DNA of 64,000 nucleotides from CAWBCR01 sp963787375 (GTDB lineage: Bacteria > Chloroflexota > Anaerolineae > Aggregatilineales > UBA3940): NCBI GenBank assembly GCA_963787375.1, contig CAWBCR010000013.1, positions 310,001 through 374,000 on the forward strand. The letters run 5' to 3'. Below are positions 55,162 through 63,784 of the stretch, piece by piece (the stretch's first letter is position 1; each line of letters starts with the position of its first letter). The notes under the pieces are model-generated. The model did no database searches. It saw only the letters and a program-made list of their open reading frames with translations, and had not been told where the DNA came from. A program made the translations under genes and the position numbers.

Positions 55162-56538
55162 ATGGGTATGTACTCAGACAGCGCAGACGAAGAGGCACAG
55201 CACCAGGATTTCGGCGAGCTGCTCGATAGTTTCTACGAGTTCGACCAGCCCGAACACGGCGACATACGTGAGGCGGAAATCCTCCTTATCGACCCCAACC
55301 AGATCGTCGTCGACATGGGCGTCAAACGCGACGGCATTGTGCCGCTCACCGACCTGGAGCGACTTGACCCGGCAGTGCTCAAATCACTGCGAGTGGGTGA
55401 CCATGTACCGGTCTATATCCTCAGCCCCAACGACTTAGATGGCAATCTGCTTGTCTCGCTGAACCTTGGCCTTCAGGGACAGGACTGGGAGAGCGCGCGC
55501 AAGCTGATGGAAAGCGGCGACCTGGTCGAGGCGGAGATCACGGGCTACAACAAGGGCGGCCTGCTGGTGCGCTTCGGGCGGCTGGAGGGCTTTGTGCCCG
55601 TTTCGCACTGCGTGGACATCCCGCAGGGGCTGCCCCAACAGGATCGGCGCGAGGCGATGGAGGCGATGATCGGGCAGACTATCGGCCTCAAAGTGATCGA
55701 GGTCAACCAGCGCCGCCGCCGCCTGATCCTGTCGCAGCGCGAGGCGCAGCGCGAGTGGCGCTCCAACCAGAAGCAACGCCTGCTTGACGAGCTAAAGGTC
55801 GGCGACGTGGTGCATGGGCGCGTGACGGGCATCCGTGACTTTGGCGTGTTTGTCGACATCGGCGGGGCCGACGGCCTGATCCACGTCTCGGAGCTGGCCT
55901 GGCACCGCGTCCCGCATCCCGCCGACGTGGTCAGCATTGGCGAAGAGATTGACGTGTGCGTGCTGGAGCTGAACCACGAACAGGAACGAATCGCGCTCAG
56001 CCTGCGCCGCACCCGGCCCGATCCGTGGGACATCGTCCTGGAGAAATACGAGGTGGGCCAGATCGTCGAAGGCACGGTCGGCAACGTCGTCGACTTCGGC
56101 GCGTTTGTCGTGCTCGACGATGGCGTCGAGGGACTGCTGCACATCACGGAGATGGACGAGGGCACGCTGAGCGAGCCGCACTCGTACGTCCAGCGCGGCG
56201 ACAGGGTCACGATGAAGATCGTGCGCATCGAGCCGGACCGCAAACGCATCGGCTTCACACAGCGCGGCCTCGGCCTGGAACATCCCGGCCAGTTGAGCGG
56301 CGACACATCACCTGCCGTCGATGAGGCGGACGAGCCCGCGCCGCCCGAAGCGGCCAGCGATGAGCCCGCGCCTTCTGACGAAGCTGCAACGCCCGACGTG
56401 CCAACGCCGACGGATGAGGCCGCAACGCCCGACGCACCCGCGCCTACGGACGAGGCCGCAGCCCCTGCTGAGGACGATTTACCCGGCGAAGAGGCCGCAC
56501 CACCCGGCGAGAACATCGCGCCCGGCGGCGAAGCGTAA
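55162..56538 (+). CDS. Four-domain S1 RNA-binding protein (RpsA-like, copy 2) with long acidic tail
   Basis: 458 residues from ATG 55162. Four S1 domains in the same order as copy 1: GDIREAEILLIDPNQIVVDMG; GDLVEAEITGYNKGGLLVRFG; GDVVHGRVTGIRDFGVFVDIGGADGLIHVSEL; and VEGTVGNVVDFGAFVVLDDGVEGLLHITEM. The same inter-domain segment (ALKVIEVNQRRRRLILSQR) occurs in both. An Ala/Pro/Glu/Asp-rich tail of about 90 residues follows (PDVPTPTDEAATPDAPAP), absent from copy 1. S1 proteins bind mRNA leaders and help initiation. Two paralogs in 10 kb is unusual; the tail may set apart a second function. Confidence 0.9.
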   Translation: MGMYSDSADEEAQHQDFGELLDSFYEFDQPEHGDIREAEILLIDPNQIVVDMGVKRDGIVPLTDLERLDPAVLKSLRVGDHVPVYILSPNDLDGNLLVSLNLGLQGQDWESARKLMESGDLVEAEITGYNKGGLLVRFGRLEGFVPVSHCVDIPQGLPQQDRREAMEAMIGQTIGLKVIEVNQRRRRLILSQREAQREWRSNQKQRLLDELKVGDVVHGRVTGIRDFGVFVDIGGADGLIHVSELAWHRVPHPADVVSIGEEIDVCVLELNHEQERIALSLRRTRPDPWDIVLEKYEVGQIVEGTVGNVVDFGAFVVLDDGVEGLLHITEMDEGTLSEPHSYVQRGDRVTMKIVRIEPDRKRIGFTQRGLGLEHPGQLSGDTSPAVDEADEPAPPEAASDEPAPSDEAATPDVPTPTDEAATPDAPAPTDEAAAPAEDDLPGEEAAPPGENIAPGGEA

Positions 56539-56556
56539 GAGCCCATGCATGACAAA

Positions 56557-56590
56557 CGGGCAGCCACACTCACGCGGCTGCCCGCTTGCG
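56557..56590 (+). terminator. Hairpin terminator after S1 copy 2
   Basis: A perfect 9-bp stem CGGGCAGCC/GGCTGCCCG with 10-nt loop, followed by CTTGCG. Without a T run it is only a moderate terminator. Confidence 0.55.
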
Positions 56591-56605
56591 AAAAAGGACC
56601 CAGAC

Positions 56606-56902
56606 TTAGGCGTGCCTGTCTGACTCCTCTTCCTCCCCTTCTTCAAAGTAGCCGATCAGGCGCTCGACCGTGGTGCGATCTTCAAAGGGGCGCAGCGGCC
56701 TGGTCCTGGCGGTCAGCGGGCCGGTGTCGTGTTTGCCGCGCTGCCCCGTCACCTCACGCGTGGGGGGACGCGGGGAGCTGCTGCGCACAAAGAAGCCCCG
56801 CACCAGCCCAACCACTTCAACGCCAATGAAGTACGTGACGGCCAGCGCGAACGCCGTCAGCACTACCGCTACCGTCAGCAGGACCGAGTTGTCGATGACC
56901 AC
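56606..56902 (-). CDS. Small single-pass membrane protein with charged tail
   Basis: 98 residues from GTG 56902 (VIDNSVLLTVAVVLTAFALAVTYFIGVEVVGLV). One or two membrane helices occupy residues 5-35, and the rest is soluble and rich in Arg, Thr and Glu, ending in GYFEEGEEEESDRHA. No known family. It begins five bases after the stop of the phosphoribosyltransferase gene, so the pair should be co-transcribed; a membrane anchor or regulator for that enzyme is possible but unsupported. Confidence 0.65.
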   Translation of the reverse strand: MVIDNSVLLTVAVVLTAFALAVTYFIGVEVVGLVRGFFVRSSSPRPPTREVTGQRGKHDTGPLTARTRPLRPFEDRTTVERLIGYFEEGEEEESDRHA

Positions 56903-56907
56903 TGCCG

Positions 56908-57429
56908 CTAGTTGACCCCCACGGTTCGCGCCGGCAAATTGTCGATGCCGCGGTCGAGCTCCCACGGGTACACGATCCACGCATCGGTGACCGCGCCATA
57001 GTAATCCGGTTTGGCTTTCTCGAACAGCGAGCGGTACGGGTTGAAGTGCAGCACACAGGTGGCCGGCTTGCCGCCCGCGCCTTCCACGCGCCCGCGCACG
57101 GCCAGGCTGGTCCGTCCGCTGCCCCACACGTCGTCGACGATCAACGTCCGGCGGCCTACCAGCAGGGCATCGGTTGGAAACTGCATGAACTCCGGCCAAG
57201 CGGCCAGCGGCTGCGTGCCGATCCCTGTCGGGAAGTGCACCGCCGCCGTGAGCACATGCGTGATGCCCAGCGCTTCGCAGATCAGCCCGCCGGGGATGAT
57301 CCCCCCGCGCGTGACCATCATCAGCGCGTCAAACATCCCTGCGTTACGAAGCTGCCCCAGCAGCACGTCCATCAGCTTGTCGACGTCGTCCCAGGTCCAG
57401 GTTTCCTTGCGTATGGGCTCTCTTGCCAT
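56908..57429 (-). CDS. Phosphoribosyltransferase (xanthine/hypoxanthine-type)
   Basis: 173 residues. Type I phosphoribosyltransferase fold with PRPP loop TLIVDDVWGSGRTS (VVDDVxxTGxT-like) and upstream ALMMVTRGGIIPGGLICEALGI, where RGG is the base-recognition loop. The acidic pair DD in the PRPP motif is present. In the xanthine/hypoxanthine (Gpt-like) group such enzymes turn free purine bases plus PRPP into nucleotides. The exact substrate cannot be fixed from sequence. Start ATG 57429 follows GGAGTATGA. Confidence 0.88.
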   Translation of the reverse strand: MAREPIRKETWTWDDVDKLMDVLLGQLRNAGMFDALMMVTRGGIIPGGLICEALGITHVLTAAVHFPTGIGTQPLAAWPEFMQFPTDALLVGRRTLIVDDVWGSGRTSLAVRGRVEGAGGKPATCVLHFNPYRSLFEKAKPDYYGAVTDAWIVYPWELDRGIDNLPARTVGVN

Positions 57430-57581
57430 TCATACTCCAGCGACGCTGATCACCACCGGCTATTTCAGGCAGCAGGCGATGCACGGCTCCCAGTAAAGAC
57501 GAATTGTACCGACATTATATGATGCAGCCGTTAGTTGTGTCAAAGCACTCGCCGGCGGGGCTGGCTGACCGAGCCCGGTTC

Positions 57582-57839
57582 CTATTGGAGGGTGAAGATG
57601 AGCGTCGCGAAGATCGCAGCGAGCAGGAACACAAAGGTCAACCCGGCCATCGTCAGCAGGCGAGACATCGTCCAGCCGGCCGGACGGTCATCGGGGTGGA
57701 CGCGCTGAAGGGCCATGAAGCGCGCAAAGATCACCAGCCAACCGGCGACGAAGAAGACCATCCCCCACAGCCCACCGAAGACCGGCAGCAGCGCGAGGCC
57801 AATCGCGCCCAACAGCATCGTCCACCAGTAGCGCAGCAT
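57582..57839 (-). CDS. Small membrane protein, three helices, unknown
   Basis: 85 residues with three hydrophobic helices (about 5-22, 26-44, 60-82: MLLGAIGLALLPVFGGLWGMVFF, GWLVIFARFMAL, LLTMAGLTFVFLLAAIFATLIFTL) and a short loop rich in Asp/Arg between helices 2 and 3. No family recognised. Its ATG at 57839 lies seven bases after the stop of the phosphatase gene, so the two are likely in one operon. Confidence 0.65.
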   Translation of the reverse strand: MLRYWWTMLLGAIGLALLPVFGGLWGMVFFVAGWLVIFARFMALQRVHPDDRPAGWTMSRLLTMAGLTFVFLLAAIFATLIFTLQ

Positions 57840-57845
57840 GGCCCG

Positions 57846-58610
57846 CTATTCCTCTGGCTTGATCCTGGCGACAGACGCGACGATACGGCCCGGACGGTAG
57901 GGGAAGCGTTCGACGTCTTCCTCGGCGGTGACGCCGCTGAGGACGAGGATCGTGCCCAGGCCCGATTCGATGCCGGCTTTCACGTCGGTGTCCATGCGGT
58001 CACCGATCATGGTGGTGCTTGCCGAATGCGCACCAAGCTGGCGCAGCGCCGAGCGTATCATCAGCGGGTTGGGCTTGCCGACGAAATAGGCCGCCACGCC
58101 GGTAGCCGCGCTGACCATGGCGGCAACCGAGCCGGTGGCCGGCACGATTCCCTCCTCCGCCGGGCCGACCACGTCGGGATTGGTGGCGATGAAACGCGCG
58201 CCAGCGGCGACCAGGCGGATAGCGGTGGTCAGGCTGGCGAAGCTGTACGAGTTCGTCTCACCGATAACGACGTAATCGGGATCGTGCTCGGTCAGCTCAT
58301 AGCCGATGTCGTGCAGGGCAGTGGTCAGGCCTGCCTCGCCGATGACATAGGCCGAGCCCTCTGGGCGCTGCGAACGCAGGAAGTAGCTGGTCGCCAGCGC
58401 CGAGGTGAAGATCTGCTCGGTGGGAATGTCAAGGCCGATCTGCAAGAGGCGGGCGTGATGGTCACGCGGGGTGAGGCGCGAGTTGTTTGTCAGCACCATG
58501 AATAGCGCACCGGCGGCGCGCAGCCGCTCGATGAACGCGTCGGCACCGGTGATCATCTTCGCACCGGTGATCAATACTCCATCCATGTCGATGAGATACG
58601 ATCTAGGCAT
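57846..58610 (-). CDS. HAD-IIA phosphatase, NagD-like
   Basis: 254 residues from ATG 58610 (MPRSYLIDMDGVLITG). Motif I is LIDMDGVLI (Asp8 and Asp10), motif II is VLTNNSR and motif III is MIGDRMDTDVKAGIESG; the C2-type cap domain lies between them. In NagD-like enzymes these residues catalyse hydrolysis of sugar or nucleotide monophosphates. The frame stays open far upstream, but no conserved sequence lies there and the ATG is well placed. The small membrane protein gene follows. Confidence 0.93.
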   Translation of the reverse strand: MPRSYLIDMDGVLITGAKMITGADAFIERLRAAGALFMVLTNNSRLTPRDHHARLLQIGLDIPTEQIFTSALATSYFLRSQRPEGSAYVIGEAGLTTALHDIGYELTEHDPDYVVIGETNSYSFASLTTAIRLVAAGARFIATNPDVVGPAEEGIVPATGSVAAMVSAATGVAAYFVGKPNPLMIRSALRQLGAHSASTTMIGDRMDTDVKAGIESGLGTILVLSGVTAEEDVERFPYRPGRIVASVARIKPEE

Positions 58611-58739
58611 GGTTGTGTCTCCCTGGCAGGCAGCGGAACATGGGGCGCATGCCCCGTTACAAGTATAGCGCGGAAGTGCTAAATATGGGGATCGGGAAAT
58701 AGGTACTGGGTCGCGCGGGTTGAAGGAGCGGAGGACGAA

Positions 58740-59273
58740 ATGGATCACAGCGACCACGTGCGGCTGATACGGGGCGGAGTAGAGGGCGGAGGAGCGACGT
58801 GGGCCGATCTCGGTGCGGGCGAGGGGGCGTTCACGCTGGCGCTGGCCGACGTCCTGGGGCAGGGCGGGGCCGTGTGGGCGGTCGACCGTGACAGGCGGGC
58901 GCTGCGCGAAAACGCACGGCGCGTAGCGGCGCGCTTCCCACAGGTGCGGCTGGAGACGGTCGAGGCGGACTTCACACGGGGGCTGGGCGGCCTGCCGATG
59001 GTCGACGGGGTGGTGATGGCCAACGCGTTGCACTTCGTGCGCGACGGCGGCAAAGGCGCAGTGCTGCGCCGAATCCGCGAGAGGCTGGTGGACGGCGGGC
59101 GCTTCGTGCTGGTCGAGTACAACGTTGACCGGGGCAACACGTGGGTGCCGCACCCGTTGTCGTACCCGACGTGGGAGCGCGTGGCGCGTGAGGCGGGGTT
59201 CGCGGAGACGCGGCTGCTGGCAACCACGCCGAGCCGGTTCCTGGGGGAGATCTACGCGGCGCTGAGCGTATAG
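58740..59273 (+). CDS. SAM-dependent methyltransferase, class I
   Basis: 177 residues from ATG 58740, after GAAGGAG-CGGAGG. The Gly-rich motif I is WADLGAGEGAFTLALADVL, followed by AVDRDRRALRENARRVA (motif II acidic), FPQVRLETVEADFTR and DGVVMANALHFV, VDGGRFVLVEYN (post-I/IV-like). This is the generic Methyltransf_25/UbiE-like fold; the substrate is not predictable. It ends close to a palindromic repeat and to the last real terminator. Confidence 0.85.
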   Translation: MDHSDHVRLIRGGVEGGGATWADLGAGEGAFTLALADVLGQGGAVWAVDRDRRALRENARRVAARFPQVRLETVEADFTRGLGGLPMVDGVVMANALHFVRDGGKGAVLRRIRERLVDGGRFVLVEYNVDRGNTWVPHPLSYPTWERVAREAGFAETRLLATTPSRFLGEIYAALSV

Positions 59274-59293
59274 GGCCCTTACCCCTGGCCCCT

Positions 59294-59313
59294 CTCCCGA
59301 AGGGAGGGGGGAA
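59294..59313. repeat. Palindrome CCTCTCCC-GAA-GGGAGGGG
   Basis: A short relative of the 26325 element (CCCCTCTCC...), just after the methyltransferase gene. Confidence 0.55.
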
Positions 59314-59408
59314 TCAAGAACGGGAGCCGGCGATCCCCCAGAAATTGGGGAATCCGGCGCGGGCAGTTGGTGATAATGTAAATATGACGCGGTGAGGAAC
59401 CGTGGAGG

Positions 59409-59446
59409 CGCGTCGGGGCCGGTGAGTCCCGGCGCGGTGTTTTTTT
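59409..59446 (+). terminator. Intrinsic terminator after the methyltransferase gene
   Basis: The stem CGCGTCGGG/CCCGGCGCG (one G-T) followed by TGTTTTTTT. Confidence 0.8.
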
Positions 59447-59468
59447 GACTAGCGGAGGTGGGCGGGAA

Positions 59469-61215
59469 GTGAACGGCTTCATCTGGTTGATCTGGGCAGG
59501 CGCAGGGCTGGTGGTGTTTCTGCTGATGATGCAGCTCGTATTCGGGATCGTGATCATCAACGAGCGGCAGGTCGGCGTGGTGGTCAAGAAGTGGGGCGGC
59601 AAGTCGCTGCTGCCGGGGCACCTGCTGGCGCTGAACGGCGAGGCGGGCTACCAGGCGGATACGCTCGCGCCGGGCTGGCACATCGGCTACTGGCCCTGGC
59701 AGTACACGATCCGAAAGGGCCGGTCGACGGGTGCCGCCGAGCGAGATCGGGCTCGTGATGGCGAGCGACGGCGCGCCATCCCGGCCGGCCGCATCCTGGG
59801 CCGTGTCGTGGACTGCGACAACTTCCAGGACGGACGGCGCAATTTCCTGGCGAATGGCGGCGAGAAGGGACGGCAGCTCGGCATCCTCACGGCGGGCACC
59901 TACCGTATCAACACGGCGCTCTTTCCGTGATCCTCGGCGACCGGGCGGACGCTACGGAATGGTCCGCGGCAGCTTGCCGTCTATCAGGTGGAGCCCGACA
60001 AGGTCGGCATCGTGACCACGCTCGACGGCATCCCCATCGAAGACGGGGAGATCGCCGGGCCGGTCGTCCCGGGGCACGACAGCTTCCAGAACGCGCAGCG
60101 TTTCCTCGGCACGAGGCGGACGGCGCGGGCTGCAGGAGCAGGTGCTGCTCGCGGGCTCGTGGAACCTGAACCCGTGGTTCGTGCAGGTGGAGCAGGTGCC
60201 GATGACCGAGATCCCCATCGGCTACGTCGGGCGTCGTCATCTGCTTCGTGGGGCAGGCCCACCTGGACGTGAGCGGGCTGGCCTTCACCCACGGCGACCT
60301 CGTGGACCCGGGGCACAAGGGCGTCTGGGTGACGCCCCTCTATCCCGGGAAGCACCCGCTGAACACCCGGATCATGAAGGTGGAGCTCGTGCCCACGACC
60401 AACATCGTCCTCAACTGGGCGACGCGCACCGAGGCCCATCACTATGACGACAAGCTGTCGTCGATCACGGTCCGCTCGAAGGACGGGTTCTCGTTCGGCC
60501 TCGACGTGGCCCAGATCATCCACGTGGGGGCCCTGGACGCGCCGAAGGTCATCTCGCGGGTGGGCTCCGATGCAGAACCTCGTCGACCACGTTCTCCAGC
60601 CCATCGTCGGGAACTACTTCCGCAACTCGGCGCAGGCCTACACCGTCCTCGATTTCCTGACCGCCCGCAGCGAGCGGCAGGAGGAGGCGGCGCGCCACAT
60701 CCGGACGGCGATCCGGCCTACGACGTCCAGGCCATCGACACGCTGATCGGCGACATCGGCCCCTCCGGCCGAGCTGATGCACACGCAGACGGATCGGAAG
60801 ATCGCGGAGGAGCAGCGGAAGACCTACGAGGTGCAGCAGGCCGCGCAGGGCGAGCGCCAGAAGCTCGTGCGCGAGACGGCCATCGCCGACATCCAGAAGG
60901 ACGTGGTGACGGCGGAGCAGGGCGTGAACATCGCCGAGCTGCGGGCCAACTCGCAGGTGAAGCAGGCCGCGGGCGAGGCGGAGAGCTCGGCGCGGCTGAG
61001 CGAGGCGCAGGGCCGAGGCCGAAGCGATCCGCGCCACGGGCAAAGCCAAGGCCGAGGCGTACCGGGCCGGGGTCGACGCGCTCGGGGGCCAGGGGTACAT
61101 GGCGCTGCAGCTGATGCAGGTCGTGGGCGAGCGCGGCGTCCGCGTCGTGCCGGAGGTGGCGGCGGCACGGAAACGGCGCGGGCGCCGGGATGGCCGATGG
61201 GCTGCTGGGCATGCT
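59469..61215 (+). pseudogene. SPFH/flotillin-like membrane protein, broken by about ten frameshifts and cut at its 3' end
   Basis: GTG 59469 (GGAGG upstream) opens a protein that begins NGFIWLIWAGAGLVVFLLMMQL (one membrane helix) and continues as an SPFH domain: VVIINERQVGVVVKKWGGKSLLPG, WHIGYWPWQYTIRKG, then, in other frames, PPSEIGLVMASDGAP, VDCDNFQDGRR, QVEPDKVGIVTTLDGIPIEDGE, QEQVLLAGSWNLNPWFVQVEQ, HLDVSGLAFTHGDLVDPG, TRIMKVELVPTTNIVLNWATRT, LDVAQIIHVG and a coiled-coil tail (AEEQRKTYEVQQAAQGERQ). The frame shifts near 59725, 59935, 60115, 60235, 60570, 60715, 60765, 61015 and 61165. The 5' end belongs to the main genome; the rest is of raw-read quality. Confidence 0.7.
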
Positions 61216-61844
61216 GCTCGTCGAACCGACCGTCTTGAGGCCGATCCAGGATCCGGAATAGCGCGACATGGCAATTCCGATCAGCCCGAAGCGCAAAATA
61301 TCGCCGATGTTCGCCGGACTGAGGAACGGATTTGCGACGCGATGAAGGCCTGGTCGCATTGGTTGGGCAGGAAGAGGAGCTTGCGCCCGGATCGTCGCCG
61401 GATGTTGCGAGCACGCCGCCATGCGCGACGCGCCGACCACGTTGCCATGCTTGATGGCATCGCTGGCGCGATCGAGGACCCGGATTTTTGCCGTCCAAAT
61501 GCCGAACACGCCCGCATATTTGCTGCTGCCGACAGCGGCAATCTGTGCGAGCCACCGACGGCGGTGGCGGCAATTTCTTCGTTGAGGCCCGGGCTGAAGA
61601 CGATATCATTGGCTTTGAGCAATGCTTCCGCCTGCCATAAGGCGAAATCGAGCCCGCCCAACGGCGAGCCGCGGTAGCCGGAGACGAAGCCGCCGGTGGC
61701 GAGCCCCGCGCGGGCATCGCGGCGCCGCTGGTCGAGCGCAAGGCGGACGATCGCCTGCACGCCCGACAAGAAGATTTGTCCGCGTTCAAGCGTACTTTTA
61801 TCGTCGAGCGGGACCGACTTCATGGCGTCCTGCGGTAACGACAC
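61215..61844 (-). pseudogene. Indolepyruvate ferredoxin oxidoreductase (alpha-type), N-terminal part, frameshifted and truncated
   Basis: Minus-strand start GTG 61844 or ATG 61823 (MKSVPLDDKSTLERGQIFLSG). It continues GFVSGYRGSPLGGLDFALWQAE, SPGLNEEIAATAVGG and, in other frames, DRASDAIKHGNVVGA, SGDDPGASSS and GIAMSRYSGSWIGLKTV. These match the large indolepyruvate oxidoreductase subunit of Alphaproteobacteria, which normally continues for about 1000 more residues. Here it stops where the SPFH gene ends near 61215, so the gene is cut by an artificial junction. At least two frameshifts lie within 600 bases. Confidence 0.7.
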
Positions 61845-61884
61845 GCGCTTGTGCCAGCTTGGCGACGATGAAACAGTATAGCAT

Positions 61885-62790
61885 TCATGGCTGGAGTTTG
61901 CCTGAATCTGGCTTCGGCGGCGCGGGCCAGCGTTGCGAAAGATCGTCGGGCGGCACCGCGTCCAGCAGCGCTTTGGTGTATTCATGCTGCGGCCGGGTGA
62001 AGACTTCTTCGGTTTCCCCGCTTTCGACGACGGTACCGCGATACAGCACGATCACGCGGTCGCACAAATAGCGGACGACGGAGAGATCGTGCGAAATGAA
62101 CAGCACGGCGAAATGCCGCTCGCGCTTGAGACGCAATAGCAGGTTGAGAAGCTGCGCCTGCACCGATACGTCGAGGCCGGAGACGATCTCGTCGGCGACC
62201 AGCAGTTTGGGCACGGAGCACATCGCGCGCGCGATGTTCACGCGCTGACGTTGGCCGCCGGAAAGTTGCGCCGGGTAGGCGTCCGGCGGCGTCGCGCGGC
62301 ATGCCGATCTCGGCGAGCAGTCCTGCGCGCGCGCGATGCGCTCGACCAGGACGCATGTGGTCGCCGGCCTCCATGGCCTGGGTGACAATGCGCACGACTC
62401 GCCGCCGCGGGTTGAGTGCGGATTGCGGGTCCTGGAAGATCATCTGGATGCGTTGACACTCGATGCTGCGCGACTGTTTATCGTGGGCGTCGGTCACATC
62501 GCGACCGGCGAGGATATGTGCCCCGCTGTCGGCTTGTCCAGGCCGACCGCTAGCTCGGCCAATGGTGCGTCTTGCCGCTGCCGCTCTCGCCGACGATGCC
62601 GAGGAACTCGCGCGCGGTAAAGCTCGAAGGAAACGCGCGCACCGCTTCGACGCCGTCAGCCGAACTGCGCCAAAAGCGTGCCTCGCCCGACGAAATCGCT
62701 TCGACAGGCCTTGGATCTGCAGGATCGCCTCGCCGCGCAAGTCGGCGGTGCGGTCGTTGCGTCGCGGACGAGGGGTCCGTGTTGAGCGCG
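61885..62790 (-). pseudogene. Dipeptide/oligopeptide ABC transporter ATPase, DppF-like part, frameshifted
   Basis: Pieces in several frames give LQIQGLSKRF, FLGIVGESGSGKT (Walker A), RIQMIFQDPQSALNPRR (Q-loop), QLSGGQRQRVNIARAM (signature), LLVADEIVSGLDVSVQAQ (Walker B, with Ile in place of Pro) and FISHDLSVVRYLCDRVIVLYRG (switch). A ...HEYTKALLDAVPP ending is typical of DppF. Order with the next part is 5'-DppC-DppD-DppF on the minus strand. The boundary to DppD is approximate; the two could be one fused ATPase. Confidence 0.75.
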
Positions 62791-63778
62791 TCGACTTCGG
62801 TTTGCGAAGAAGCATGCCGGCGGTGGGTCCGCGCCGATTTCGCCCAATCGGCGGATCCTCCGCCTCGCACCGCGGTTGCCGCTGCGGACAGCGCGGCGCA
62901 AAACGGCAGCCGGTGAAAAGGCTGAGCTCGGCGCAGGCCCGGCATGTGGTCGGGCAGCGCAATAAGGTCGCGCCGGGCGCGGAGAAAGCGACGGGCGTCG
63001 TAAGTTGCAGGCACCGCGTGTAGGGGTGCCGCGGCGCGCCGAAGAATTGCTTGCGCCGGTCCGATTTCGACCGCCACGCCCGCATACATCACCATGATGT
63101 CGTCGCAGAACATGGGCGGCCAGCCGCAGATCATGGGTGATGAAGATGACCGCCGTGCGGTGGCGCTGCGGTCATTTCCAGCATGATCTGCATGATGCGC
63201 GCCTGCACGATGACGTCGAGCGCCGTGGTCGGCTCGTCGGCGATGACCAGCTGCGGCTGGCCGGCGAACGCCATGGCGATGAGCACGCGCTGGCACATGC
63301 CGCCGGACAATTGATGCGGATACTGCGCGAGCAGTGCCTCGGCGTGCGCAAGATGAACGGCATCGAGCAGTTGCGATGCGCCGCTCCCGCGCTTTGATCG
63401 CGTGCGACGCCGAGCACGGCCAGATGCTCGTCGAACTGCTGCGCCGATCGTGAGCACGGGGTTGAGCGCGGTCAGCGGTTCCTGCGGCACGAAAGCGATC
63501 TGCGGCGCCGAGCAGTTCGCGCCGCGCGCGCCTCGGAAATGCCGATCAGCAACTCGCCACCGAATTCCAGCGATGCCGCCGCTGATGCGAAACCCGCGCG
63601 GCAGCAGCTGCGCAATGGCGCCGGCCGATCATCGACTTGCCCGCGCCCGATTCGCCGACGATGCCGAGCACCTGGCCGGCCGCGAGCGATAAAGCTCACA
63701 TTGCGCAGGACGTGCGATCGGCAAGCTCCGCGTGATCGGGCGAAACCGGTGAGCGATCGCAGCCTCGAGCAGCGCCAT
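62790..63778 (-). pseudogene. Dipeptide/oligopeptide ABC transporter ATPase, DppD-like part, frameshifted
   Basis: It starts at ATG 63778 after GGGAGGTGAG, with MALLE... Broken frames give PQEPLTALNPVLTIG, YPHQLSGGMCQRVLIAMAFAGQPQLVIADEPTTALD (signature and Walker B) and the cysteine-rich C-terminal domain with TGCRFAPRCPQRQPRCEAEDPP (typical of DppD/OppD). Frameshifts occur roughly every 100-200 bases. It energises uptake of peptides together with DppB and DppC. Confidence 0.75.
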
Positions 63779-63784
63779 GCTCAC

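Noticed and set aside
58611..59681. Long upstream extension of the NagD-like phosphatase
   Set aside because: Composition is that of antisense to the methyltransferase and SPFH genes; the conserved HAD start is at 58610.
59469..59710. A second genome-origin junction at the start of the SPFH gene
   Set aside because: The first 80 codons lead smoothly into the SPFH domain motifs that follow, so no join is needed before the error-rich part begins near 59.7 kb.
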